The position numbers and the translations under genes were made by a program. Shown here one piece after another: positions 23,118 through 34,371 of a stretch of DNA of 64,000 nt. The notes below the pieces were generated by a model, which worked only from the letters and a program-made list of their open reading frames with translations, was not told the DNA's origin and did no database searches. Position 1 is the first letter of the stretch. Each line of letters starts with the position of its first letter. The stretch spans positions 62,001 through 126,000 of the forward strand of contig OZ017760.1 in the NCBI GenBank assembly GCA_963969365.1, given 5' to 3'. This DNA comes from Asterochloris sp. CNOR1. Taxonomy: Eukaryota; Chlorophyta; Trebouxiophyceae; Trebouxiales; Trebouxiaceae.

Positions 23118-26100
23118 TCACGGGGCTTTCTGAGCAGAGCTTGTGGCCTTGTCAACAGCAACCGATGGGGCAGTAAAGCCCAGCTTGCTCTTGAAAAATT
23201 GCTGGATTATGGTCACATACTCTGTTGGGTGCTCCTTAAGGTGCCCAACATGCCGGCTCTCAGCCCACACCTTTCTGGTAATATCTCCACCTCTGCAACA
23301 GAGACAGTTCTCTGGGTTGTCATGTTTTCCCACAGAGCATGAATATGCCACCATCAGGCCTAGGCACCAAAGGTGATGACAAGGCAGCAGCTTCAAAACG
23401 GCGTCTGCACACCTTAAGTGGCACAGAACCACGACAAACACTTTTGACAGAAACCCAAATGGAGCCAAAGACCCTACTGAGAGGTGCTGCCAATGCAGCA
23501 GCTTATATATGTTGCGCGTCATGGAAGGCATACCCAGTCTGGAGGCAGGCACCATAGCCTTTGACAAGAGGCAGCAGTGTGGGACACAGGTGCCCACATG
23601 GCCCAACCTGGTAGCTGAAGAGGAGGGTGGTTCAGAGCTGCAGTGCCTGGAGTGCTGAGACTGTGCCAGAGGTCGGCACCAGAGCACACACATGGGAGCT
23701 CACCTGGACTCCCTGATGGCCAGCAGCGGCTCCAGCTCGTTCACGTCACACAGCGGGTCGTTCCTGCTGTAAAGGTACAGCTCTGGGCAATTTGTGCTGT
23801 GGTAGACCGCATAGTTCCTGCAGGGGCACCCTCGCATGCAGCACGATATGACATTGGGTGGGGCAGCAAGGCGTCATTTCACACTTGCGTCCTTGGGGGA
23901 CTCCATAGCTTCCTGCAGAGCACTCTCACGCGCAGCAGGCTGCAACATAGGGTCAGGCAGCAAGGCGCCGAGTCACTCACAGGCCCGCCAAGCATCAGGT
24001 CATGCTGCCAGCAAGGGCCTCACTCAGGCTCTGTGCAGATGATGTGAGCCCCTGAAGTTCTTTTGCTTATAAGCTGACTTGGGCGTGCACAGCAGCAGGT
24101 GCCCACAGGTCATGTGTTGAGCTGACATGGTTCGACAGTATAACCCTAGAGACAACCAACTACAATTCAAGGGTTGGTACTCAGGCCCTGCCTTCAGCAG
24201 CAATCTGATCACTCGCAAGGCGGCCTGAAGTCTGCTCACTGGCAGAGGGATGGCCACCAGACAATTGACACTTTGCACAGCAGCGTGGACGCTGCTGCAG
24301 CAATGCAGGCAGCCCAGCCCAGAGTGACAAAACCACAGGAACAAGAAGGGCCACTGCGGCTCCTTGCCAGAAGCCAAGCACCAAAGCTCCTCAGCACCAG
24401 GCACACTGCTACCAAGAGGGAGTGCTCCTCAGCCCAGGCCACTTCTGACCCGCAACACCTGAGCTTAGAGCCCTGCTGGCATTGCTAGTTGTGCACCTGC
24501 TTGGACATGCAGCACGAGTATGTGCTGCTCTGTGCTCGGTCTACCCTCCTGCATTGCCGTTCAATAGAAGGCCTCTCCTCCGCAGTTTTTGCAGAAGCTG
24601 AGGTGCAGTGACACGAGGCTGGCCCTTTTGAGGCTTACCAGAACCGGGACGGCCAGAATCCTATCAGTGGCTTGACCAGCGTCAGCATGAACACCCCCAG
24701 GATGAAGGCTGCCTGGGCCACAGCTGCGGCCAGCCAAGGCTGGCCCTCCGCAACTGCACGAGCGCCCACCATGAGGTGCATGTAGCAGGGCGAGGAGTCA
24801 AATATGACACCCCCAAAGGCCTGTTGCAGCGGCTTGTATCTGCAAGGGCAGGCAACCTTTTGAGGTAAGCAGCAGGTGCAACAGAGGCAGCCGCCCACAG
24901 GGGCATGTCTAGGATCAGCAGCTGCAGCTGACATGATGAAAATCAGAAAGGAAGCTGGGCTGGACGACATGAGCATTTGAGAAGCAGGAAACGTGCAAGA
25001 GATGACGCTCCAAGGGCCTCCTGCAACGGCTTGTATATACATGGCAGGCAGCCCTTCGGATCGCCCCCTTCAGCAGCATGAATCGGCAGGCCAGGTAGTC
25101 TCTCAGCTTGCCCCCTGCAGCAGCTTGGACTTGCAGGGCAGTCACGCTTTGGGGGCTTAGGTCAGGTTGCTGGCATGCTGCCATGGTGGGGCATCCTCCT
25201 GCAGAGACCAGCAGCTATAGGGCTGCTGGCATGCTGGAACAGAGGGCAGGCGGCGTGTGCAGTTGATGGCGAACATAGCAAGAGCCTCCCACACCTACAC
25301 AGCTGACAGGGTGATAAGTGTCAGCAAGATACAACAGTGGGCAGGTTGGGGCAAGTCATGAAATGCTCATCATCAGAGCGCAGGCGAGGCTCTCCTGCTG
25401 GAAGTCTTGTGGCTGCAGTGTTGATAAAGCCAGGGCAGCTTCAGGAGGGCTGCAGGTTCTGTCAGGCTGCAAAAGAAGGCTGCACAGCCTCAAGCAGGCA
25501 GCATATGCAGCAGGGGAGGGGCACATGCACGCTAGCATCCGTAGCGCTTAGCCTAGCTGAGAGAGCTTGCTGTGATCAGGGCAGCAGACGACTGCACAGA
25601 TCTGCTGGAACAACATAGCCGGAGAGTGCAGGGAGTGCAGGGGCTAATAGAGACAGAGTGCCTATGCACATGTGTCTCACCTCTGCTCTGAGACCATGAG
25701 TCGCACCAGGGCTTGCTCGATGGCAGCTCCTCCATTGCTGAAGCAGTAGATGACCAGCCGCCTGCAGGCAGGAACTGCAGTCAGTCTGCATGCACCTCTG
25801 ACGGGCTGATGCCGTACTGCTAAGAGCAAGCCTCTGGCAGCTGTGAGCCACGATGGCACATGATTGGATCATCGGGGGGCCCACATGACATGAGCCCAGG
25901 TTTCCCACCACTCTCTGCAGGCCACTGTGGGACGTCAGGCATGCAGGCCTGCTGCTGACCTCTGTTTGCAGGCTCCCGTGTCCAGCAGGGAGTCCAAGAG
26001 CTTTGCCGCAAAAGCCTCACGAGCCCTGTCCAGGGGGTGGAATGCCAGCACTGTCTGTGCTATTGCCAGCATGACTGGGCATCCCATGTCAGTCATCACC

Positions 26101-26280
26101 TGTGGGCACATGGCACTGCATCAGTCTGGATGCAGGTCTGGCACCTGCATTTGCTGCACCACGCTGAATTCACGGGAAGTAGGGGCTCACCTGCCCATAC
26201 TTTTGCAGTGTTCTCATGCGGCAGTTCACCCACCCCAGGCAGATTACGAATGGCGCACTGGGTTCAGACCTGTCTGGCAT
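23118..26280 (-). CDS. TMEM53 / DUF829 family protein
   Basis: Alpha/beta-hydrolase-like protein of the DUF829 (TMEM53) family; animal TMEM53 sits in the nuclear envelope/ER, function in algae unknown. Six minus-strand exons close in phase: 26191-26280 (ATG 26278-26280), 25960-26099, 25681-25761, 24639-24839, 23704-23796, 23118-23292; 259 aa, close to the family's size. Motifs: N-terminal strand FVICLGWVNCRM; LVIYCFSNGGAAIEQ with Ser85 at the nucleophile position; GVIFDSSPCYMH, the DUF829 signature; a hydrophobic stretch AAAVAQAAFILGVFMLTLV that may lie on or in a membrane; LYLYSRNDPLCDVNE with the acid; and ESRHVGHLKEHPTEY with the His near the C terminus. Shares a divergent promoter gap with the PAS1-like gene. 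Confidence 0.88.
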
Positions 26281-26634
26281 GACATATTTGAATGGAGATG
26301 CCATGGCTACAATCAAGCTCTTCTGCTGTGGCAAGATCGGCACAGGTGCCGTCTCAGGCTGATCACGATGTGAAATTATATGTGCCGTTCAAGAAGCACG
26401 ATGATGTACCCTGAGTTCACCAATCTTTTCTTGAGTTGGAGCTGCTGCCTACACAGGGCTTTGATTTGGGGCTGATGCTCATTGGGGATTGAGGTGACAC
26501 GATCCCAGCAGATGTCCTTCTGTCCGAGAACAAGTGATTGCCTCTTGCCTTCTTGCAGCCATCGATCCATCTTGGTTTCAATAGTGAGCACCACCTGCTG
26601 GTAGGACCCCAGTCACTGCTGTAGGGCAGCAGAG
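26281..26634. promoter_or_regulatory. Putative bidirectional promoter, TMEM53 / PAS1-like
   Basis: 354 bp separate the two start codons on opposite strands, so both core promoters and 5' leaders must fit here unless there are untranslated first exons. No TATA box or other clear element was recognised. Confidence 0.4.
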
Positions 26635-29600
26635 ATGGCTGCCGAATTCAAAGCATACATCAGGAGGCTGCAGATCGCCCCCAAAGTCGAGGATTTTGAG
26701 CCAGAGCTGGACAATAAGAATGAGGCTAAGGACTTGGAGCTTAGGTGGGCAGCTGCAGCATCCACAATCTTGGTCACACTCAGCTTGCGCTATTCCGGCA
26801 CAAGTCATGGAGCTCAGGCTTCCTGGCAGCTTGTTCAGCAAGTGGCGTTCTGGCTGCCTGCAGAGAGCAGCAGGACCTCAACAGAGGCGTTGTCATGCGC
26901 GGAAGCATAGTGCCTGGGGAGGGCAGGCACAACCCTGTAGATGGTGATCTGGTGAATGCTGCTGCAGCCAAGTCCCATCTATGGAGACCTGCTCAATCTC
27001 AGGGACTGGGGTTCAGGGGCTTAGCAAGACTGACAGGGGCCCACAGCTTTTCCGTGAATCAGGTTGCAGCATCCAGCGTTGTATGCGCCAGTGTACGATG
27101 GCTTGGTTCCCGCTTCTGGGTGCTATTCTGCTGCAGGACATGCTCAGTGCCCCAGTGCCATTGGCACCTGCAGGGTTCAGCTGGCAGGCATGCTGTGTGT
27201 TGGGCCGCAGATGAATGCACATGGCTGCTAAGTCATTATAGCTTGGGGGTTGCAGAGGATTCAGCGGCTCAGCGCCCCCTCCTCCACTCACATCTGCAGG
27301 CCACAGTCCACGTCATCACCCGCAGCCCAGGTGGGCAGAACCTTTGGAGCATGTGAGAGAGTTATCCCTTCTTTAGTTGCAGAGTGCACGTGCAGGCATG
27401 CTGAGTGCGCACCACTGCCTGCAGGTTACAGTGCATGACATCACCTGCAGCCCAGATGGGCAGAGTCTGTGAGGCACGCAGGCCCATCTGACCTTGCAGA
27501 TTACACTTGCAGACATGCTGACTGCCCAACAGTGCCTGCAGGTCACAGTCACATCATCACCCACAGCCCAGATGGGCAGATTGTGTGAGGCACCAGGGCC
27601 GTTTGGAACTTGCAGGTTGCACTTGCAGACATGCTGCCTGCCCATCAGCGATTGCAGGTCACAGTTCACGCAATCACCCACAGCCCAGATGAGGCAGACT
27701 GTGTGAGGCACACGGGCCCATCAGAAGGTACAAATTGCATCTGCGGGCGCGCTGACTGCCCACCAGTGCTTGCAGGCCACAGTTCACGTAAATCACCTGT
27801 GGCGCCGACAGCCAGACCCTCTGGAGCATGCGGGAGCAGCCATCTCATCTGAACTTTCAGACTGCACTTGCAATCTTGTGATCATGCTGAGTGCCCATTG
27901 CTGCCTGCAGGTCACAGTCCATGTCGTCACTCGCAGCCCTGACGGCCAGAACCTGTGGAGCACGCGGGAGCAGTTTGGAGGCAGCGGGCTGCCCCTGGCT
28001 TTCGTGATGGGCAAGGGCCGGCGAGTCCCCAGAGGCTGGGAGCTAGCTCTGTATGGTGAGGTGCAGACCTGCCAGGCCCAGTGATGATGCAACAACAAAG
28101 AAGTCGTCTTTCTCAGCGGGATGCGCAGGCAAGGGAGCTGGCACTGCATGCTGAGGCATTGGAACAGCACTGGGGTGCTGACTGAAATCACCTTTTCCTG
28201 CTGCCAGCCAGGTCTAACTGTGCAGCCCGCCCGCCTTTGCTGAGCGCAGTCACGCATTGCTGCCTGCAGACATGACAAAGGGCGAGCGCAGCCTGCTGCA
28301 GATCAAGCCAGACTATGCATACGGCCACAGGCTGTGCCAGCTGCCACCACCGGCGGGCATTGATCCAAAGGCCACCCTGCACTTTGACATGGAGCTGCTC
28401 CAGATCTACCCCAAGGAGGATGTGAGGCTTGCAGGCAGAGACCAGGACTTGATCAAGCTCATAAAGCTCGAGGCTGATGTCTGGGAGTCGCCAAGACCGC
28501 CTTTTGAGGTGGGTGTGACAGTTTGAGAGGTCAGCCAAAACTTCAGCTGTGACAGGCTGTTCTGGCTGCTTGACGAGGTGCAGCTCAGTGCCTTTGCGTG
28601 CAGATTTCCACAAGCAGAGGCATCGGCTGTCTGAATCTTGAATCATTGCAAGGATTTGTGGGCTTTGTGGTAGTAGACACGACATGAGCAGGCTCTTGGT
28701 GCTTCATGCAAACGGCGTCAGGTTGCTAACGGCACCTGTCAAGGTGCGCATTTCTGAGGCAGGTCCTCCATGATTTTGAAGCAGGGAGCTGGTGCATGGC
28801 TGCTGCTTTATTTATAGCGACTCTTGTTCTCAGACGACTGTCAAGTGCCAAGATCTGAGCCTGCAACCAGCGCCATGCTGCAAGCAAAGTCGTTGCTGCA
28901 TGTCTGCTCCCTTTGCGAAGGCTTGGCTGCCTGCCCACCGGTGAGGGCCTGCAGGTGAGTGTCAGTGCTGAGTGACAGTGCCAGCTATCACAGGCGTCCA
29001 TGGACCACAAACATGGCTGCAAGGCTGACCCGGTGTGCAGTGCAATCCATCTACGCCTGCAGGTCAAGGTGCAGTGCCGAGTGAGGGAGCCTGCAGCCAG
29101 CGGCGTCCTAGGGGCAGGGAAGGTGCTGTGGCAGACAAAGCCCAATGGGCCGCTGGAGTTCAAGATGGGCGCCGGAGCTGTGCCCTTGGGTGCGCATGTT
29201 TGCGTCGTCTGTGGAACCCATGGCTGTACAAGCCTGCAGTCTTGTGGGTTGGGGAGGTGTGGCGGATGTTCGTGCACCAGGCAGGGAAATGAGTTCGACT
29301 TAGCAAGCGACGCAAAGGAGTGCCGACAGACCAGGCAGGGAGGCAGGTTGCATTTAGGTGTGGACCAAGGGGGTTTTGCATGCCTGCGCATGGGTGGTCA
29401 TACATCATGCAGGGCAACAAGTCACAAGTAGCAATGGGCGCTGAAGCGTCGCCTGTAAGTGGGTCAAGCATAGAGTCTTAGCAGAGGGATTCTTTTTGAT
29501 GTAGTGTTGTGGCAGCCTGCAGCAGATGAAGAACCCGCAGAAATAGAAGGGGAAGCGCTCATCGCTCATGTGCCCAGTTCTTGCACTGGCAGCAATGACG

Positions 29601-32600
29601 TCACTTGAGATGGCGTTGGCCTCACAGGCATCGACAAAGCCACGTCCTTGTTCAGGAAGTGCTCACGCGTTGTTTGCCTGGTCTTTGCGCTTGCATGAGT
29701 CTCAGTGCCATCACAGGTCTTGAGGAGGCACTGCTTCACACTGTGAAGCGCAAGCGTCCAAGTTGCAGGTTTCAAATCCGTGCAATGTGCCAGCAACTCC
29801 TGCAGGTTACAGAATGCCCTGTCGGCTTGCAGGTGTTGAGGAGGCTGTAGGATCCACAGTCAAAGGGGAGCAGTCCATCATTGTGTGCCCGACTGAGCTC
29901 CTTGAGCAGGGCGAGAACAGCCTTGTCCCCAAAGTGACCACTAGGGCAGACCGTGTGGAGCTGGAAATCGAGCTCCTCAGCTACACACAGGTAAGCAGAG
30001 TACCCTCCTGCCTGTGTGTTCAGTGTTGGGGTACCTGAGCGATGCGATGTGGTGCTCCCAGACTGGCTGCCGCAGCAGGTGTGGCAGGCTGAACAGCTGT
30101 GCGGCGCAGGCTTGTGCACCCTGCGATGTTGCATCAGGTGAAGCGAAGCAACGACTGCAATATAGCAACATCTGTCTGCTTGTGCACCGTTGTCGGCCTC
30201 CAGCAAATAAAGTACTCAACTGCCTATTTGCGTGGGCAGTCCTCGGCCCCCAGCATACTATCATGTAGGCTACTTCACCTGTTCCTGTAGATCAGGGGCC
30301 TCCAGCAAGCTGTTACTGGGCTGCTTCACCTGTAGTTGCAGATCAGAGACCTCCAGCAAACTATCATGTGGGCTCCTTCACCTGCAACTGCAGATCAGGG
30401 ACCTTACAGGGACAGGGGAGGTCACCAAGAAGCGTCTGCGTGAGGGTGAGGGGCAGTTCCCGGTGGACTGCCCGGTGGAGGACTGCCCGGTGCAGGTGCA
30501 CATCAGGTGAGGTACATGCATGGCCACACTGCAGGGGCAGCCAGATGCTGCCTTGCAGCTTCAAAGCCATGTGCCCTGCGTGGCCAGCTGTGGGGCCAGG
30601 GCCCTCACTGGCCATCTCTAGACAGGTGCAGACGCCAGCTTAGCTTGAGCACAGGGGTTCAGACCCTAGGATCTAGGGTTAGGCTATGTGGCCGTCTGCA
30701 GGGCATTCAGGGCAGGCAGGTCAGAACCTTTCCTGGACACTCATGGCCCAGACGGCAGTGGCAAGCCTCTTGCCTTTGACACAGCCATGGGAGTCGTGCC
30801 AGAAGCTGTAGACCTGGCAGGCAAGTCGTGTGACTAAGATGTGATTTTGGGTTGACCAGGCCATAGGGGAACAGACTCTTTACAGATCTCGTGAGCCGCT
30901 CTGGTCACGCCCGAGCTCAGCCAAAGCCAGGACTTGGAAGAGGCACAGCAGTGGCACCCAGCAGCTGCAGCCTGGCCATGCTTGATGCAGGGCCTGTCAC
31001 ATGTCCTGGCGCCTGCCTTGGCATGTTGCTCAGGGCTGCTGCTGACATGCTTGCTGTGCCTTGACAACCACGGGGTGCATGCCTGGCGCCCTAAAGTGTG
31101 GTATCTGCCTTCTCCACCGCATGCATCAGATGGCTGCAAAGCCATAGCTGATCTCGCAGGATGCACGTGGGTGACAGGTCTGTGTACGGCTCCCACGCAC
31201 AGTGTTGAGCTCTACTGTTGGTCCCACGTCTTCTCATTTGAGGGTGACTGCAGCACAGGGAGCAGCTAAAGTGAGCTGAGCTGAGCTGAGAGAGTTTGGT
31301 TGTCTGCAGTGCGACTCATGTGCGTCAAGGAGGTCTCCCTCATAGAGAGCAACAGCAGGTCAGCCTGCCTTTCTGTGGCTCCACCACCACGCAGCATGGA
31401 TAACGTGCTGCAATCAAACAGTCTGCATTGCGCTTCCAGTGCCATGCAGACAGTCTGTGCTGGTGGCCGTATCAGCAATGTGCTGTCTGTACTGCTGCTG
31501 GCATACAGCATGAGCAGCGCTGTTCCATGCCTGGTTGCCGTCCTTCTGTGTGGCTGCTACCAGCAGGGAGCATGAGCAGATGTCTGCGACAGATAGGCTG
31601 TCTTGTAGCCACTCACACAATCATTTGCTGAGCTAACATCAGGCAGCACAAGTAATGGCGTGCATCGACCCAGTGTGTGTACCTGCGGTGCAACAGTCAG
31701 GCCGTCTTCACCGTCTGTTGCCAACAGCAGGCAGCATGAGCAATGGCATACAGTGACCCGTTGGGTGAAGCTTTTTAGTGAAACATGACTTGAACTTTGC
31801 TGCAGGTATGCATATGATGGGCGCCCAGACAGGCCACCTGACCTGCCGGAGGGGGCTGCTGTGGACTTTGAGGTGGAGCTGATCAGCTTTGAGAGGCAGC
31901 CCCACTGGCAGAACGAGGAGCCCGACAAGAAGATACGACATGCAGGCAAGGCTTGCCCCTCTTTGCAAAGGCTGGCTCAGGCTTTTTGGCGCTGGCTTCA
32001 CAGGGTGCAGGCTTTGCAGGGGTGTGCAATGCAAAATGTCTGCAGGATCTCGGCAGATTTATATGCTACCTGCCTCAAAGGGGAGTGTTTTGTCAAAGCA
32101 TGCAATCTCTGTGCATCCGTCAAACGCATCACACTGTGTAACAGTTACCTGCAATCTGTTTTGACAAGCAACTTCGTGCTAAGGGTGTCAATGGCGCAAG
32201 CACCAAGCCTGTGTCTGCTGTGCCTTGCGGCCTGAGTCTGAGTGTTCTGCAGTACCAGACTAGTTGCCCTGGCAGCACATAATGCATGCCAGAGCACAGC
32301 GCCGCACGAGTCAGCAAGTAGAGAATTTCCTGGTGCTCATGGGGTGGCCAGGCACTGTGGGCCAACGGCCATGCTGGCTGCCTGTCTGCAGGCAGGCTCA
32401 AGGACTTGGGCAACCAGGCGTTCAAGGCTGGGCAGAACCGGTTTGCCAAGCCAAAGTGGGAGCGGGCCATTCGCCTCATGGACCGTCTGCTTGATGCAGA
32501 AACAGAAGAGCAGGTGGGCCCACAGAGGCTTGTGCTGTAGGCTGTGTGACGCTTGTCAGTCTCCAAGGTTTGGGGTCTGGCAGACTTTTGCCACAGGCTG

Positions 32601-34233
32601 CCTCCTGGACTGCCTCTTGAATGCTAGATGAGGATTAGGGAAGCATTTAGACCCTCTTTGTGTGGCATGCTGCTGGTCATCTGCGGTTGTGTGATGGACA
32701 GCTGCTGTCTGCTTGATGCTGAGGTAGTTGAGCAGATGAGCTGCCCAATTGTGTGTGCTCCAGATGCCAAGCCTTGCCTGTGGCCCCAGGCAGAGCCTCA
32801 CTGCTGCAGGGCACTTCCAGATGGCTGATAGCTGTTGTCCTCATGTAGCGTCTGCCAAGCTGCTGTATCTCCTTCCCAGCAGGCTGTGGCGCCCCACTAA
32901 CCACTCCTGAGGATGTGCAGGCACCAGCCATGCATTTCATTTCATGGAAAGAATGGTAACAACAAAGCGTGGGATCTCCCGCTGCTGCTGTCCCCGCCTC
33001 CTCGTTCGGTTCTGTGCAGCCTCCCTGGCATGTCTTTTGAATGCCACGGCGGCTGCTGGCTTTGCTGCAGAGGCGACCAGGGGCCTTGTCCACAACTTTG
33101 CGTGTGGCTGCTGTGCAGATACGCGCCAGCAGTGACATCAAGGTGGCCTGCCTCACCAATCTGGCGCTGTGCTGCCAGAAGGAGCAGAAGTTTGGGGAGG
33201 CGCTGACCTGGTGTGAAAAGGCCCTCAGGTATGGGCTGCTGCTGCAGACCGCAACCTGCCCAACTGCATGCATGTCACGCCATGTGACCCACATGATGAG
33301 CTGGCATGCATGTCACCCCACGTGATCAGCTGGCAGGAGTCTGGGGATGCTGTGCTGACCTTGGGCGAGAACCTCTGCAGGTCAGGCTGCACATAGCTGC
33401 AAAAATTCACAAAACCTTTCAAACAGCAGCACAGGGCTGCATACGGCGCTTCCTCCCAGCCGCAAGCAGTATTCCCCTGTTCTCCATCACTCTGGTTGTC
33501 AGACAATCATCGGTGCTGCTTGTCCAGCGTGAAGTTGCAGCATGATGCCAAGTTGCCTGCCGACAGGTAGCAGTCAGACCTGGCCATTGCTGTTGTGCTG
33601 CAAAGCTGCATTGTCCTCCCGCTGCCCGTGGGAGCAGCCGGCCTGGGTGCTGCTGCTCAGCCTTGTAGCATCGCCACCCAACTGCAGCGCCAGGCTGGCT
33701 GCATGCAGGCAGCAGCCAGACCTGAACTGTGCCACACCAAGCAGCTAAGGCCCGTGCATGCAGGAGCAGCCGGCCTGGGTGCTGCTGCTCAGCCTTGGAG
33801 CTGCAGCACCCGACTGTGCACCAGGCTGCCTGCCTGCAGGGAGCAGCCAGACCTGAATGGTGTCGCACCAAGCAGCTGTGGCCCATGGAGCAGCTGGCGT
33901 GGGCGTCGCTGCTTGGTGTCAAAGCTGCACTACCCACCTGCAGCACCAGGCTGGCTGCCTGCAGGGAGCAGCCAACCCTGTGTCTGGCTGAGCCGAATTG
34001 CAAAGCCCCTTGCCTGCAGGGAGCAGCCGGACCTGGGCAAGGCCTATTGGCGGCGGGCTCACGCCCACGCACCCCTGGGCAACTGGGACGATGCATTTGC
34101 AGATCTAGAAACATGCAAAGAGAAGGATCCTGGCATGGCCAAAAATGTGGAGGCTGAGATCCTCAAATTTCAGCATCAGCAGCGCTCAGCAAGTGTCAAG
34201 CAGAAAGCCCAGTTTGGCAAGTTTTTCAAGTGA
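26635..34233 (+). CDS. PASTICCINO1-like immunophilin (three FKBP domains + TPR)
   Basis: Multidomain FKBP of the plant PAS1 type, which links cell division and very-long-chain fatty-acid elongation in plants. Thirteen exons: 26635-26744, 26864-26951, 27911-28055, 28270-28508, 29063-29189, 29833-29990, 30394-30506, 30702-30820, 31310-31358, 31806-31945, 32392-32513, 33119-33228, 34020-34233; all phases close, 577 aa. FKBP-like domain 1 begins near VRPG-type SIVPGEGRHNPVDGD and ends LHFDMELLQIYP; domain 2 ends VELEIELLSY; the join RDLTGTGEVTKKRLREGEGQ and FPVDCPVEDCPVQVH matches PAS1 closely; domain 3 has YAYDGRPDRPPDLPEG and VDFEVELISF. Three TPR units follow (KDLGNQAFKAGQ; CLTNLALCCQK; KAYWRRAHAHAPLGNWDDA). 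Plant PAS1 is about 635 aa and ends in a calmodulin-binding and membrane segment; this one stops at QFGKFFK, so the anchor is missing. Introns 8 (30821) and 10 (31946) start with GC. Confidence 0.9.
27300..27975 (+). repeat. Six-fold tandem array of a PAS1 exon start
   Basis: The real exon 3 starts at 27911. Copies start at 27300, 27425, 27542, 27658 and 27776, each after TGCAG; spacing 125, 117, 116, 118 and 135 bp. All translate to versions of VTVHVITRSPDGQNLWS, but copies 2-4 hit TGA within 20 codons, copy 1 ends at SM-stop, and copy 5 has an inserted base. Each unit also repeats about 60 bases of intron end (a CACTTGCAGACATGCTGA-like block). Confidence 0.9.
29717..29760 (+). repeat. Single decayed copy of PAS1 exon 6 start
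   Basis: CACAG then GTCTTGAGGAGGCACTG at 29717 mirrors GCAG then GTGTTGAGGAGGCTGTAG at 29833, including the following CACAxTGxxAAG block. Spacing 116 bp. Confidence 0.65.
30291..30410 (+). repeat. Three short-period copies of PAS1 exon 7 start
   Basis: ATCAGGGGCCTCC at 30291, ATCAGAGACCTCC at 30342 and the real ATCAGGGACCTTAC at 30394, each after TAG or CAG and each preceded by GGCT(G/C)CTTCACCTG. Period 51-52 bp. Confidence 0.8.
33709..34060 (+). repeat. Five copies of the last PAS1 exon start
   Basis: Copies of GGAGCAGCCGGACCTG start at 33709, 33764, 33840 and 33964; the real exon starts at 34020. Blocks between them (GTGCTGCTGCTCAGCCTTG; CTGCAGCACCAGGCTGGCTGCCTGCAGG) also repeat. The real copy is the last and only intact one. 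Confidence 0.85.
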
Positions 34234-34371
34234 AGCTAGGCACTTAAGGTTTCAGGGTGGCACTTGCTGCGTTTCATTCATTTCATTTCCAGCACTGCTC
34301 TCTGCTCTGCTCACTTGTCACACTGTATCGTGCACTCGCTGACTGACTGAAGTGAACGCAAGGGCCCAGCA
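34234..34371. other. Short convergent gap, PAS1-like / FabZ
   Basis: Only 138 bp lie between the two facing stop codons, so the 3' untranslated regions of the two messages probably overlap. Confidence 0.5.

Noticed and set aside
23118-23693. 191-aa minus-strand frame as one uninterrupted exon
   Set aside because: Only the last 58 residues fit DUF829; the frame upstream of 23292 is intron read-through, since the exon at 23704-23796 joins in phase at the CAG acceptor.
27245-27850. Possible minisatellite or CRISPR-like array
   Set aside because: The units are copies of a coding exon start with its acceptor, diverged and of uneven length; no identical repeats or unique spacers.
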